DNA from: Xanthomonas floridensis
GTDB taxonomy: Bacteria; Pseudomonadota; Gammaproteobacteria; Xanthomonadales; Xanthomonadaceae
DNA: 64,000 nt
Assembly (NCBI RefSeq): GCF_001642575.1
Contig: NZ_LXNG01000045.1
Coordinates: 186,001-250,000, forward strand
Reading direction: 5' to 3'
This document shows, in pieces, positions 28,940-38,703 of this stretch (positions are counted from its first letter, which is position 1; each line of letters opens with the position of its first letter). A program made the position numbers and the translations under genes. Under the pieces are notes generated by a model. That model was not told the DNA's origin, did no database searches, and saw only the letters and a list, made by a program, of their open reading frames with translations.

Positions 28940-30015
28940 TCGCCTGCGTGGCGTGGGCATTGGCAGCGACTGAGGGTCAAGAAGCGGCGTCTCGTTGTGC
29001 ATCGCCATAGCGCCTGGATCAGCGCACGCGAAGGATGCGGCCGCCAGGCGTGGCTGCCGCTCGAAACTCGCTCTCATCCATGCACTCCGGTTCTGAGCGC
29101 TTCGCCACATCCATCCGGCACTGCGCATGACGTCTCGTTAGCGCGCTTGATTCCGGATATCTGATGTGGTGCCGAGGGCAAGGCGTTGCGGCTGCCATTG
29201 GGCTGCAGGGCGCTTGCCCACTCGCCATCGCCGGACACGCCGCAAGTACGTCCCTGTAGGTGCTTTGGTGGCATCCATGCTGCCAAGGTCCCGCGACGGC
29301 GAGCGGGCAAGGGCCAGTTGCGTTAGTCGGTGTACATGGGCGAGCAGTGCACTACGTCGCTGTGCGATCCATGGTGCTCGCTGGCTACGCCTCTCGCGTC
29401 TGCACCAACGTCCGTCTGATGCGAATGCGGACGCCTGCATCGGCACGTCAGCACGCGCGCCGCGATCAGCTCTGTGAAGCAGGCGCCGACCAACGTCATG
29501 GTGCGGAGTCCTTGCCGCTTGCAGGAGCCCGTGGCGGCATGGATACCGCCACGTCGCGTCCAGGGATGGATTCACGGCGTGTTCCGCGAGCGGTGAGGGC
29601 ACCGCACGCTCAACCAGCTCGGCTGTAGCGCATCGATCTGACGTCAACGCTCACGATCTCGGCCGCAGTGAACTTAGGTGGTCGCAACTCCCAAGGGCAG
29701 TGCCAGGCACGAGCTGCAAGTCGCCAATCCCTGATCGCCAATCGCGCTCTGCATGCATGCGTGCAGATTGCCGCGAGCAATCAACGACTCCACCTACCAA
29801 CGCGGTGCTGCAGCAAGCGAATCGCTCCCTGATTCACGCCAAGCAAGCAACTGCCTTACCCGCAAGGCTTTGCCCGCGATCACGTGTTTTGCTGTTGCAC
29901 CACTCGCACCTGTCCTCGCAAGGCAGACCTACCCGCGGGCAGTTGCAGCGCGGCGTGGCCGCCTCGATGGCATTTGTTAAGCTCCGGTCTTTGTGTTCAC
30001 ATCAAGGCCGACCAG
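28940..30015. other. Long gene-free interval before the DAACS symporter
   Basis: Almost 1.1 kb shows no frame with family similarity or convincing start site. The longest open frame (antisense, 29138-29647, 169 codons) is Arg/Ala/His-rich and looks like chance coding in GC-rich DNA. GC is somewhat lower than in flanking genes in the last 250 bases. A perfect eight-base hairpin stands at 29530-29553. The region may be a decayed gene, repeats, or host an unseen small RNA. Confidence 0.5.
29530..29553. repeat. Perfect hairpin CGTGGCGG / CCGCCACG
   Basis: Arms at 29530-29537 and 29546-29553 enclose the loop CATGGATA. The GTGGCGG-CATGGATA-CCGCCAC pattern resembles a dispersed intergenic palindrome that I recall from Xanthomonas genomes; this has not been searched. 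There is no T-run, so it is not a standard terminator. Confidence 0.5.
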
Positions 30016-31296
30016 ATGACTGCATCCCCAGCCGCACGCCGCCCGGGCCTGCCCCTGCATTGGAAGATGGGTATTGGCTTTGCCGTGGGCCTGGTGCTGG
30101 GTCTGGCCGTCTACTACCTGGCCGGCAGCGATGCCGACTGGGTGCGCATGGCGACCAAGTACGTCACCACGCCGTTCTCGCAGATCTTCCTCAATCTGAT
30201 CTTCATGCTGATCGTGCCGCTGCTGTTTTCGGCACTGGTGATGGGCATCTCCGACATGGGCGACGTCCGCGCGCTGGGCCGCGTGGGCTGGCGCACCCTG
30301 GGCTACACCGTCGTGCTGTCCGGTATTGCAGTGCTGCTCGGTCTGGTGCTGGTCAATGTGCTCAAGCCCGGTGCGGGTGTGGACCCGCAACTGGCCAATC
30401 AGTTGATCCAGGAAAACGCCGAGCGCACCCGCGAGATCATTTCCAGCTCCGGCACCCAGCCGCAGGGCATGGACATGCTGTTGTCGATCGTGCCCAGCAA
30501 CGTGATTGCCGCCGCGTCCAGCAATGGCGCCATCCTGTCGCTGATGTTCTTTGCGGTGATGTTCGGCGTCGGCATGGTGCTGACCGCCGATGAAAAGGTC
30601 GCCACGCTGCGGCGCGGGATCGAAGGCGTCTTCGAGATCTCGATGACCCTGATCGGCCTGGTGATCCGCCTGGCCCCGTATGCGGTGGCCTGCTTCATGT
30701 TCAACCTGGCCGCGTTGTTCGGCTTCGATCTGTTGATCCGCCTGGGCGCCTACGTGGGCGTGGTCGTGCTGGCGTTGGGGCTGCACATGGTGGCGAGCTA
30801 CGGGCTGGCGGTGAAGTTTGCCGGGCGCTCGCCGCTGGGCTTCTTCAAGCAGACGCAGGAAGCCACTTTGATGGCGTTCTCCACTGCGTCCAGCAATGCG
30901 ACCCTGCCCACCGCGCTGCGCGTGGCCGACGAGATGGGCCTGCCGCCGCGGGTGTCGCGCTTCGTGCTGACCGTGGGCGCCACCGCCAACCAGAACGGCA
31001 CTGCGTTGTTCGAGGGCGTGACGGTGATCTTCCTGGCGCAGTTCTTCAACGTGGACTTGAGCCTCGCCCAGCAATTCATGGTGATGCTGGTCTGCATCCT
31101 GGGCGGGATCGGCACCGCCGGCGTGCCGTCCGGCTCGCTGCCGGTGGTGGCGCTGATCTGCGCGATGGTGGGGGTCAACCCGGTGGGCATCGGCATGATC
31201 CTGGGCGTCAATCACTTCCTGGACATGTGCCGCACGGCCTTGAACGTGACCGGGGATCTGGCGCTGACGACTTTGGTCGCCAAGGGCGAGGAATAG
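30016..31296 (+). CDS. Dicarboxylate/amino acid:cation symporter (DAACS family)
   Basis: A 426-residue inner membrane symporter that couples uptake of C4-dicarboxylates or acidic amino acids to sodium or protons. Hydrophobic helices run through the chain, and the family's re-entrant loop serines appear in STASSNATLPTAL. The cation/substrate segment GATANQNGTALFEG replaces the more usual G-x-x-N-x-DGTA form, and the second hairpin GGIGTAGVPSGSLPV and final NHFLDMCRTALNV (substrate-contacting Asp and Arg) are present. The ATG at 30016 is the first in-frame start in a sensible context (AAGG eight bases upstream); the frame extends upstream without similarity. Substrate choice between glutamate, aspartate and dicarboxylates is unresolved. 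Confidence 0.9.
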   Translation: MTASPAARRPGLPLHWKMGIGFAVGLVLGLAVYYLAGSDADWVRMATKYVTTPFSQIFLNLIFMLIVPLLFSALVMGISDMGDVRALGRVGWRTLGYTVVLSGIAVLLGLVLVNVLKPGAGVDPQLANQLIQENAERTREIISSSGTQPQGMDMLLSIVPSNVIAAASSNGAILSLMFFAVMFGVGMVLTADEKVATLRRGIEGVFEISMTLIGLVIRLAPYAVACFMFNLAALFGFDLLIRLGAYVGVVVLALGLHMVASYGLAVKFAGRSPLGFFKQTQEATLMAFSTASSNATLPTALRVADEMGLPPRVSRFVLTVGATANQNGTALFEGVTVIFLAQFFNVDLSLAQQFMVMLVCILGGIGTAGVPSGSLPVVALICAMVGVNPVGIGMILGVNHFLDMCRTALNVTGDLALTTLVAKGEE

Positions 31297-31455
31297 GGAA
31301 TCGGGAATCGGGAATCGGGAATCGTTAAAGCGGGCTGGTGTGAGGGTAAGGAGTAATGCGTGGTCTTGCCTCGTCGCCGAAGCGGCCCGGCGCGGAGGGG
31401 GCATCGACCAACCCGCAACGCTGCATCCGATTCCCCATTCCCGACTCCCGATTCC
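31296..31455. repeat. Heptamer arrays flanking the symporter-tkt gap
   Basis: Four perfect GGGAATC copies (31296-31323) begin on the last base of the symporter stop codon. After 104 bases, four heptamers in the opposite orientation (CGATTCC, CCATTCC, CGACTCC, CGATTCC) fill 31428-31455. The two arrays can pair as an inverted repeat. The layout mirrors that between recG and the nucleoside hydrolase. Confidence 0.88.
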
Positions 31456-31526
31456 CGTAACGCTGTGTATGGGAGAATAGGGGTCTCCGCTTCCAGCGGT
31501 GTTCCCCTCCGCTTCCATAGACGCCC

Positions 31527-33527
31527 ATGACCCAGCCCACCCGCCGCCAGCTGGCCAACGCCATCCGTTTTCTTGCCGCAGATGCGGTCGAAGCCGCCAA
31601 GTCCGGCCACCCCGGCATGCCCATGGGCATGGCCGATATCGCCGAAGTGCTGTGGAACGACTTCTACCGGCACAACCCGAACAACCCGCAGTGGTTCAAC
31701 CGCGACCGTTTCGTGCTGTCCAACGGGCATGGGTCGATGTTGCAGTACGCGTTGCTGCACCTGTCCGGCTACGACCTGCCGATCGAGCAGCTCAAGCAGT
31801 TCCGCCAGCTGCACAGCAAGACCGCCGGCCACCCGGAGCGCAGCGAGACCCCTGGGGTGGAGACCACCACCGGCCCGCTCGGCCAGGGCTTCGCCAACGC
31901 GGTCGGGTTCGCGCTGGCCGAGAAGTTGCTGGCGCAGCGCTATAACCGCCCGGAGCTGGAAATCGTCGACCACCGCACCTGGGTGTTCATGGGCGACGGC
32001 TGCCTGATGGAAGGCATTTCGCACGAAGCCGCCTCGCTGGCCGGTACCTGGGGCCTGGGCAAGCTGGTGGCGTTCTGGGACAACAACCAGATCTCCATCG
32101 ACGGCAACACCGCCGGCTGGTTCAGCGACGACACCCCGGCGCGTTTCGAAGCCTATGGCTGGCACGTGATCCGTGACGTGGATGGGCACGACGCCGAGAA
32201 GATCAAGGCGGCGATCGAGGCGGCGCTGGACAACAGCGACAAGCCCACGCTGATCTGCTGCCGCACCAAGATCGGCTTCGGTGCGCCGACCAAGGCCGGC
32301 AAGGAATCCTCGCACGGCGCACCGCTGGGCAAGGACGAGCTGGAAGGCGCGCGCAAGGCACTGGAGTGGCCGTACGGCCCGTTCGAGATTCCCGAAGAGA
32401 TCTACGCCGGCTGGCGCGCCGGAGGTACCGGCACGCTGCGCCAGGCCGAATGGGAACAGCTGTTCGACAAGTACGCCAAGCAGTACGCCAGCGAAGCCGA
32501 TGAGCTGACCCGCCGCTCGCACGGCGAGCTGCCGGCCGACTTCATCGCCAAGGCCGATGCCTACATTGCCAAGGCGCAGGAAGACGGCCAGACCATCGCC
32601 TCGCGCAAGGCCTCGCAGCTGGCGATCGAAGCGTTTGCGCCGCTGTTGCCGGAACTGATCGGCGGCTCGGCCGATCTGGCGCATTCCAACCTGACCCTGT
32701 GGAAGGCCAGCAAGTCGGTGGCCACCGACGACCCGGATGCCAACTACGTGTACTACGGCGTGCGCGAGTTCGGCATGACCGCCATTGCCAATGGCCTGGC
32801 GCTGCATGGTGGCTTCATTCCCTTCGATGCCACCTTCCTGGTGTTCAGCGACTACGCGCGCAACGGCGTGCGTATGAGCGCGTTGAATCCGGCGCATGCC
32901 ATCCACGTGTACACCCACGACTCGATCGGCCTGGGCGAAGACGGCCCGACCCATCAGCCGGTGGAACACCTGGCCTCGCTGCGCTACATCCCCAACAACG
33001 ATGTATGGCGCCCGGGCGATGCGGTGGAATCGGCGGTGAGCTGGAAGGCTGCGATCACCCGCAAGGACGGCCCGAGCTGCCTGATCTTCAGCCGCCAGAA
33101 CCTGCAGCACCAGCCGCGCAGCGCCGAGCAGCTCAAGCTGATCGAGCGCGGTGGCTATGTGCTGGCCGATGCCGAAGGTGGCACGCCCGACGTGATCCTG
33201 ATCGGTACCGGTTCGGAAGTGGGTCTGGCGGTGGAAGCCAAGAAGACGCTGGATGCGGCCGGTTTGAAGACACGCGTGGTGTCGATGCCATCCACCGACG
33301 TGTTCGATCGCCAGGACGCGGCCTATCGCGAATCGGTGCTGCCGAATGCGGTGCGCAAGCGCGTGGCGGTGGAAGCGGGCGTGACCGGCTTCTGGCGCAA
33401 GTACGTGGGCCTGGATGGCGATGTGGTCGGTATGGATACCTTCGGTGCCTCGGCACCGGCCGATCAGCTGTATGCGTACTTCAAGATCACCGCCGAGCAT
33501 GTGGTGGCGGCAGCCAAGGCGCTGTAA
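31527..33527 (+). CDS. tkt: Transketolase
   Basis: A 666-residue thiamine-diphosphate enzyme that transfers two-carbon units in the non-oxidative pentose phosphate pathway. The N-terminal cofactor domain has SGHPGMPMG, the [12 protein letters not shown] segment and the ThDP motif [13 protein letters not shown]...[10 protein letters not shown]. The central domain carries [17 protein letters not shown] with the catalytic Glu, plus [14 protein letters not shown] and [20 protein letters not shown]. The C-terminal domain includes [12 protein letters not shown]. Length is the usual bacterial one. A bidirectional terminator follows directly, so it is probably transcribed alone. Confidence 0.97.
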   Translation: MTQPTRRQLANAIRFLAADAVEAAKSGHPGMPMGMADIAEVLWNDFYRHNPNNPQWFNRDRFVLSNGHGSMLQYALLHLSGYDLPIEQLKQFRQLHSKTAGHPERSETPGVETTTGPLGQGFANAVGFALAEKLLAQRYNRPELEIVDHRTWVFMGDGCLMEGISHEAASLAGTWGLGKLVAFWDNNQISIDGNTAGWFSDDTPARFEAYGWHVIRDVDGHDAEKIKAAIEAALDNSDKPTLICCRTKIGFGAPTKAGKESSHGAPLGKDELEGARKALEWPYGPFEIPEEIYAGWRAGGTGTLRQAEWEQLFDKYAKQYASEADELTRRSHGELPADFIAKADAYIAKAQEDGQTIASRKASQLAIEAFAPLLPELIGGSADLAHSNLTLWKASKSVATDDPDANYVYYGVREFGMTAIANGLALHGGFIPFDATFLVFSDYARNGVRMSALNPAHAIHVYTHDSIGLGEDGPTHQPVEHLASLRYIPNNDVWRPGDAVESAVSWKAAITRKDGPSCLIFSRQNLQHQPRSAEQLKLIERGGYVLADAEGGTPDVILIGTGSEVGLAVEAKKTLDAAGLKTRVVSMPSTDVFDRQDAAYRESVLPNAVRKRVAVEAGVTGFWRKYVGLDGDVVGMDTFGASAPADQLYAYFKITAEHVVAAAKAL

Positions 33528-33550
33528 GACCTGGCGTGTTGCGTTAAAGA

Positions 33551-33576
33551 AAAAGCCGGCGAAAGCCGGCTTTTTT
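33551..33576. terminator. Bidirectional terminator between tkt and the convergent hydrolase
   Basis: GCCGGC-GAAA-GCCGGC (33555-33570) is flanked by an A-run on the left and six T on the right, so it can serve both strands. Confidence 0.85.
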
Positions 33577-33633
33577 GTTGGATCTCGTGAGCGATGCGCG
33601 GTACGTCATCGTTCAACGAAAGTGTTGCGTGTT

Positions 33634-34707
33634 TCAATGCGCGTCGTTGGCCAGCGCCGAGGCGCGGATCCCGGTCAGCACGTTCAGCTGTGCGTCCATC
33701 ATCGGCGGGTTGGGGTCGTGCCCGGTGCGTGGCAGCAGAAGGAATTCCTTGCTCGGTGCAGAAAGTCCATCGAAATAGGCTTTGCTGATCTGCGCCGGCG
33801 TGACCAGATCCTGTTCGCCCTGAATCAGATAGACCGGCATGGCGAACTGCGGCCCGAGTTTGCGCAGGTCGATCTGCGGGCCCATGCCGTCGCCTGCCAG
33901 CCCGACGAACTGCAGGAAGGAATAGTCTTCTCCGGCCTCATAGGCTGCGCGGTAGTCGGGCGTGTCGTACTCCGCTGCGAAGGTGAACCAGTCTTCCGGT
34001 GCCGGGTCGGTACTCAAGGCTTCGTACTTGCGCGTCAGGCGCCTCAGCACGCCGAAGTTGCGCGGGTTGGTCCATGGCGGCGGGCCGATCGTCTCCAGCT
34101 TGCTGATCGCGTCCGCATCGCTGGCTGCGCGGGCCAGGCTCAGCGTCTTGTTGTAACTGGCCGCCATATCGTCCTGGTAACTGACCAGCTGAGCGGTGCC
34201 AACATAGGCATGGAACAGGCTGGGATTTGCCTTGGCGATATTGACCGACAATGCCGAGCCCCACGATCCACCCATCAGGATGAGCTTGGATTTGCCCAGC
34301 CGTTGCGTGGCATAGCGCGCGACCGCGCTACCGTCCTGGGTCAGCCGCTGCATTGTCAGCGTCTCGCCGTCGGCAGGTTTGCTTGCGGCGTAGGTCTTGC
34401 CGGAGCCGCGTTGATCCCACTGCACGATGGTGAAGTCGCGCGTCCAACTGCCGAACAGGCGATGCGCGAACGGCGTGTTGGGGTTGCCCGGCCCGCCATG
34501 CACGATCAGCACCACCGGATTGCGGCAGTCCTGACCTTCGATTGTCACCCATTGCTGGATGCCTCCGATCTGGACAAGGCCTGCCTCGTGTACGGCGTTA
34601 CCGGGTGCCCGGCAAGCGTCACTCAATCGCGTTTTTTCTTGCTCCGCAGCGCTCACTGCTGGCGTGCACAACAGCAGTAGAGCGACAGTCATCCCGCATT
34701 TCTTCAT
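33634..34707 (-). CDS. Secreted alpha/beta hydrolase, proline iminopeptidase-like
   Basis: A 357-residue exported alpha/beta hydrolase. A signal peptide (MKKCGMTVALLLL..., cleavage after VSAAEQ region) precedes a catalytic domain with the oxyanion motif VLIVHGGPGNPNTPF, the nucleophile elbow MGGSWGSAL (Ser), acid Asp in IQGEQDLVTPA and catalytic His in RTGHDPNPP. HGGPG and GGSWGS are typical of S33 prolyl aminopeptidases, and WDQRGSGKTY is also present. A periplasmic location is unusual for that peptidase group, so the substrate may be a peptide or another ester/amide. The ATG at 34707 was chosen because it opens the signal peptide. Confidence 0.85.
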   Translation of the reverse strand: MKKCGMTVALLLLCTPAVSAAEQEKTRLSDACRAPGNAVHEAGLVQIGGIQQWVTIEGQDCRNPVVLIVHGGPGNPNTPFAHRLFGSWTRDFTIVQWDQRGSGKTYAASKPADGETLTMQRLTQDGSAVARYATQRLGKSKLILMGGSWGSALSVNIAKANPSLFHAYVGTAQLVSYQDDMAASYNKTLSLARAASDADAISKLETIGPPPWTNPRNFGVLRRLTRKYEALSTDPAPEDWFTFAAEYDTPDYRAAYEAGEDYSFLQFVGLAGDGMGPQIDLRKLGPQFAMPVYLIQGEQDLVTPAQISKAYFDGLSAPSKEFLLLPRTGHDPNPPMMDAQLNVLTGIRASALANDAH

Positions 34708-34901
34708 GTAAACCCCTGTTGTAGTGCGTTCCGTCAGTACGTCAGCCACCTGTTCGGCAGCTCCCGTTCCGAGTGTCGCGTCCATGCGCGTTCGGCTGCA
34801 ATGGCTGCGGTCAGACCATGAGTTGCGCAATGCACCGTTCAGCCAGGTAGCGCTCGCTTGTGTCAGGCAAATGCTAAAAATATGTCAATCCAGCTATTTA
34901 A

Positions 34902-34920
34902 AATGTGAATCATTCCCATT
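34902..34920. promoter_or_regulatory. Fur box upstream of the siderophore receptor
   Basis: AATGTGAATCATTCCCATT is a 19-base near-palindrome (eight of nine arm positions pair) and matches the common gamma-proteobacterial Fur site AATGAGAATCATTCTCATT at 17 of 19 positions. It lies in an AT-rich patch about 100 bases before the receptor start and about 195 bases before the divergent hydrolase start. Confidence 0.8.
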
Positions 34921-35019
34921 AAAATGTTGCGCTGCCGCGGTTTCGTGGCACGTCTTTCCCCCTGTTTACCGCCGCCTCCGCGTGGCGGCTTGCCCTCGAC
35001 TGTCTGCGCCGGAGCTGTG

Positions 35020-37203
35020 ATGAATCGTCCTACCGTAATGCGTCTTCTTCCCATTGGGCTGCGCCAGCGCGCGCTATCGCATGCGGTGTTCGCCGCGCTG
35101 TGCACGGTGTCGGCAGGCCAGGCCATGGCCGAAACCCCGGCCGGCGAAGCCGAAGTCACCACCCTGGACCGGCTGAACGTGCAGGGCGAGCAGGTCAAGG
35201 GCTACACGGTGGAAAAGACCACCGCCGGCACGCGCATGAACCTGTCGCTGCGCGAGATCCCGCAGTCGGTCACGGTGGTCACGCGCGAGCGCATGGACGA
35301 TCAGAACCTGCAGAGCATCACCGATGTGCTCAACAACGTCTCCGGCATCTCGGTGGCGCAGAGCGACAGCGAGCGGCTGGAGTTCTACGCGCGCGGTTTC
35401 TACATCGACAACTACCAGTTCGACGGCATCCCGGCGTACATGGAACAGGCCTGGAGCTATGGCGATTCGGCGCTGGACGTGGCGTTGTACGACCGCGTGG
35501 AAGTGGTGCGTGGTGCGACCGGTCTGTTGACCGGCTCGGGCAACCCGTCGGCGTCGATCAACCTGGTGCGCAAGCATGCAGTGAGCCGCGACTTCACCGG
35601 CACCGTGTCGGTGGGTGGTGGCGACTTCAACAAGACCCGCAGCGTGGCCGATGTCACCGTGCCGCTGAGCCCTGAAGGCACCGTGCGCGCACGTGTGGTC
35701 GGCGTGTATCAGGACGGCGAATCGGACATGGATCGCTACAACCTGCGCAAGAAGATCGGCTCGGCGATCATCGATGCCGATCTCACCGACAGCACCTTGC
35801 TGAGCGTGGGCTACGAATACCAGAAGAAGGAATCGGACGATGTCACCTGGGGCGGCTTCCCGCTGTTCTTCAGCGATGGCACCCGCACCAACTACGACCG
35901 TTCGTTCAACCCGGCCGCCGACTGGACGTTCTGGGATACGCGTCTGCAGCGGACCTTCGCCAGCCTGCAACAGAGCTTCGACAGCGGGTGGACCCTCAAG
36001 GCCAACGTGAGCCACGAGAAGACCGAAGCGGCCAATCACCTGTTCTATCCGTTCTATACGATCTTCGGTTTCGACCGTGCCACTGGCGGCGGCGTGGTGC
36101 CGTATTCGGGCAACTACCAGACCGAGCGTAAGGCCGATGGCGCCGATGTCTACGCGGAAGGTCCGTTCCAGCTGTTCGGCCGCGAGCATCAGTTGGTGGC
36201 CGGCGCCAGCTACAACCGCCGCGAGTACGTCAACAACGGCACCTTTGACTTTCCGGCACCGCTGACCAGCTATTTCGGCTGGAATGGTGCCTATCCCGAG
36301 CCGAACTGGAGCCCGCGCACGGTGCAGAGCGAAGGCACCATCAAGCAGAAGGCCGCTTATGTGGCTGCGCGTTTCTCGTTGGCCGATCCGCTGACATTGC
36401 TGGTGGGCGCGCGCTATACCGATTGGCAGATCGATGGCGGCAACTTCGATGCGGCGCAGGGCTTAGTCCCGTTCTCCGATAGCCAGACCGAAGTCACTCC
36501 GTATGCCGGTCTGGTCTATGACCTCAACGATGTGTGGTCGACCTACGTCAGCTACACCGAAATCTTCAACCCGCAGACCTTGCGCGATGCCAACGGCGGT
36601 TACCTGGACCCGTTGAGCGGAAAGGGCTACGAGGCCGGCGTCAAGGCCGCGTGGTTCGATGATCAGCTCAATGCCTCGCTTGCCCTGTTCCGCATCGAGC
36701 AGGACAACCTGGGCGTGGCCACCGGCGGATTTGTGCCGGGCAGCAGCGAGTCCGCGTTCGTGGCCGCCAATGGCGTGGTCAGCGAAGGTTTCGATTTCGA
36801 GGTGTCCGGGCGCCTGACCCAGGGCTGGAATGCCACCTTCGGTGCGTCGCACTACACCGCGCGCGACGACAGCGGCACCTCGATCAATACCCATCTGCCG
36901 CGCACCACCCTCAAACTGTTCAATAGCTACACCCCGCAAGGTGCGTGGAGCGACCTGACCGTGGGTGGCGGCGTCAACTGGCAGAACCGCTCCTACTACG
37001 TGGACCCGGTGTATGGCACGTTCCAGCAGAGTGCCTATGCCCTGGTCAGCGCATTCGCGCGCTACCGCCTGTCGCCGCAGTTCTCGGTGCAGCTCAATGT
37101 CGATAACCTGCTCGACAAGCGCTACTACGCGCAGTTCAACGGCGGCTATGGCGCATGGGGCGCGTCGCGCAACGGCATGCTGACCTTCAACTACACGTTC
37201 TGA
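35020..37203 (+). CDS. TonB-dependent ferric siderophore receptor
   Basis: A 727-residue outer membrane receptor for a ferric siderophore. The signal peptide ends near QAMAE. The plug domain begins with the siderophore-class signature REIPQSVTVVTRERMDDQNLQSITDVL and includes VEVVRGATGLLTGSGNPSASINLVRK. A 22-strand barrel follows and ends with the aromatic C-terminal residue in LTFNYTF, as needed for BAM insertion. The family is FhuE/FpvA-like; the ligand cannot be read from sequence. The ATG at 35020 has GGAG six bases upstream. A strong Fur box at 34902-34920 implies repression by iron. Confidence 0.94.
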   Translation: MNRPTVMRLLPIGLRQRALSHAVFAALCTVSAGQAMAETPAGEAEVTTLDRLNVQGEQVKGYTVEKTTAGTRMNLSLREIPQSVTVVTRERMDDQNLQSITDVLNNVSGISVAQSDSERLEFYARGFYIDNYQFDGIPAYMEQAWSYGDSALDVALYDRVEVVRGATGLLTGSGNPSASINLVRKHAVSRDFTGTVSVGGGDFNKTRSVADVTVPLSPEGTVRARVVGVYQDGESDMDRYNLRKKIGSAIIDADLTDSTLLSVGYEYQKKESDDVTWGGFPLFFSDGTRTNYDRSFNPAADWTFWDTRLQRTFASLQQSFDSGWTLKANVSHEKTEAANHLFYPFYTIFGFDRATGGGVVPYSGNYQTERKADGADVYAEGPFQLFGREHQLVAGASYNRREYVNNGTFDFPAPLTSYFGWNGAYPEPNWSPRTVQSEGTIKQKAAYVAARFSLADPLTLLVGARYTDWQIDGGNFDAAQGLVPFSDSQTEVTPYAGLVYDLNDVWSTYVSYTEIFNPQTLRDANGGYLDPLSGKGYEAGVKAAWFDDQLNASLALFRIEQDNLGVATGGFVPGSSESAFVAANGVVSEGFDFEVSGRLTQGWNATFGASHYTARDDSGTSINTHLPRTTLKLFNSYTPQGAWSDLTVGGGVNWQNRSYYVDPVYGTFQQSAYALVSAFARYRLSPQFSVQLNVDNLLDKRYYAQFNGGYGAWGASRNGMLTFNYTF

Positions 37204-37250
37204 CGGCGCACCGCATCGGGCGTTTTGTCGCCCGCTGTGATCGACGCCTG

Positions 37251-37286
37251 GCACAGGCATCTTGCGAGAGATGCCTGTGCTTTTTT
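37251..37286 (+). terminator. Terminator of the siderophore receptor gene
   Basis: The stem GCACAGGCATCT / AGATGCCTGTGC (37251-37262 and 37269-37280) is followed by six T. A smaller dyad, CGGGCG-TTTTGT-CGCCCG (37217-37234), precedes it. Confidence 0.88.
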
Positions 37287-37692
37287 GTGTGAGTCTGATG
37301 TGTCGCAACGTGCAGAGATCACGTAGCGCGTCCTGATCTGGCAGCTCCACGTGCTGACCGGGCACATGGTGGGCGTCGGTGACGGTCGGTGCCCGGCGAC
37401 AACTGGCACGGCAACGTGTGAACGATGCGGCCGCATATCGCGTGACTATTTTGCGCCCTGCATATCGCGCACGGAGTGTGCCAGGCGTACCTATCGAGCA
37501 ATCACGGTGTCTGGCCGACACGCAGGCGTGTGCATTGCGACGGCGAACTACGTCGTTGGAGGCACGGCCGTGCGGCGGTGCGGCGCATGGCCGTCGACAA
37601 GGCCGCGACTGCGATGCGGGAGCTGCATTGCCCGCGTTCGCGTCGCACGCCGCCCTCGGCTACTTGGCAGGCTGGGCATCGACGCATGCGGC
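37287..37692. other. Gene-free interval between convergent receptor and LysR genes
   Basis: About 400 bases with only chance open frames, rich in Cys, Arg and Ala codons and without similarity. No repeat or regulatory motif was recognised. Confidence 0.55.
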
Positions 37693-38604
37693 TCAGGGCA
37701 CGAGCGGCTGCAGATGCGGTGCCATCACCTCTGCCACCCAGTCCATGAAGGCACGCACGCGCTGCGGGAGATGACGGCGCTGCGCATACAGCAGGGTGAC
37801 CGGCATTGGTTCGGCAGCGAGTTCGGGCAGGATCTCCACCAATGCACCGCTGTCCAGGTGTGGGCGCAACGGGCTGGCGGGAGCCTGGATGATGCCAAGC
37901 CCGGCCAGCGCCGCGGCAAGATAGCCGTCGCCGTTGTTCACCGTGACTGGTCCACGCATCGGTAGCAACCGGTAGGCCTGACCATCGTGGTATTCGAAGC
38001 CCGGCGAGCGTTGCCCCAACGTTGGCACGTAGTGCACCAGATTGTGCCGGGCCAGATCGTCCAGACACTGCGGTGTACCGCGAAGGGCGAGATACCCGGC
38101 GCTGGCACAGCTGACGATCCGGAACGCACCCAGCGGACGCGCGACCAGGCTGGTGTCTTCCAGTGTGCCGACCCGCAGCACGCAATCGAAGCCTTCGCGC
38201 ACCACATCCACGCGGCGGTCGGTGCCGCTGATTTCCACTTCCAGCTGCGGGTGCTGCGCGAGGAACGCGGGCAGGGCCGGAATCACGAAATTGCGTGCGA
38301 TGCCGGCCGACATATCCACCCGCAACCGACCGCGCAACTGGCCACGCTCGCGCTGAAACATGCCTTGCAGTTCGTCCATGTCGTCCAGCAGATCGCGGCT
38401 GCGCTGGTAAAACGCGCTGCCATCGCCGGTGAGTTGCACGCGCCGTGTGGTGCGATGCAGGAGCTGGGTGCCCAGCGAGGCTTCCAGCCGTTGCACGGCG
38501 GTCGACACGCTTGCCTTCGGCAATCCCAGCGTTTCGGCAGCCTGGGTGAAGCTGCCGAGTTCGGCCACGCGCAGGAAAGCGCGTAGCGATTCCATGGTGT
38601 CCAT
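37693..38604 (-). CDS. LysR family transcriptional regulator
   Basis: A 303-residue LysR-type regulator. The N-terminal winged helix-turn-helix occupies about residues 1-62: FLRVAELGSFTQAAETLGLPKASVSTAVQRLEASLGTQLLHRTTRRVQLT. The linker helix and effector-binding domain follow, with GRLRVDMSAG and the second subdomain AALAGLGIIQAPASPL. It belongs to the group that often controls an adjacent dehydrogenase. Either ATG at 38604 or 38595 may be the start. It is divergent from the SDR gene with a 99-base shared promoter region, so that gene is the likely target. Confidence 0.93.
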   Translation of the reverse strand: MDTMESLRAFLRVAELGSFTQAAETLGLPKASVSTAVQRLEASLGTQLLHRTTRRVQLTGDGSAFYQRSRDLLDDMDELQGMFQRERGQLRGRLRVDMSAGIARNFVIPALPAFLAQHPQLEVEISGTDRRVDVVREGFDCVLRVGTLEDTSLVARPLGAFRIVSCASAGYLALRGTPQCLDDLARHNLVHYVPTLGQRSPGFEYHDGQAYRLLPMRGPVTVNNGDGYLAAALAGLGIIQAPASPLRPHLDSGALVEILPELAAEPMPVTLLYAQRRHLPQRVRAFMDWVAEVMAPHLQPLVP

Positions 38605-38703
38605 CGATTGGTCGATTATCTTGAACGGTGCAATCAGCGTGAGCCGATTTATGTGCCACAGCAAGCGCAATAGGCTGCAGGTTCTTATTGACGGAGTGCT
38701 CCC

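Noticed and set aside
29138-29647. A 169-codon minus-strand gene in the gap after batD.
   Set aside because: Arg/Ala/His-rich, no family similarity, no ribosome site, and it spans the 29530 hairpin.
37351-37965. A plus-strand frame of 204 codons between the receptor and LysR genes.
   Set aside because: Cys/Arg-rich chance translation that overlaps the end of the well-supported LysR gene.
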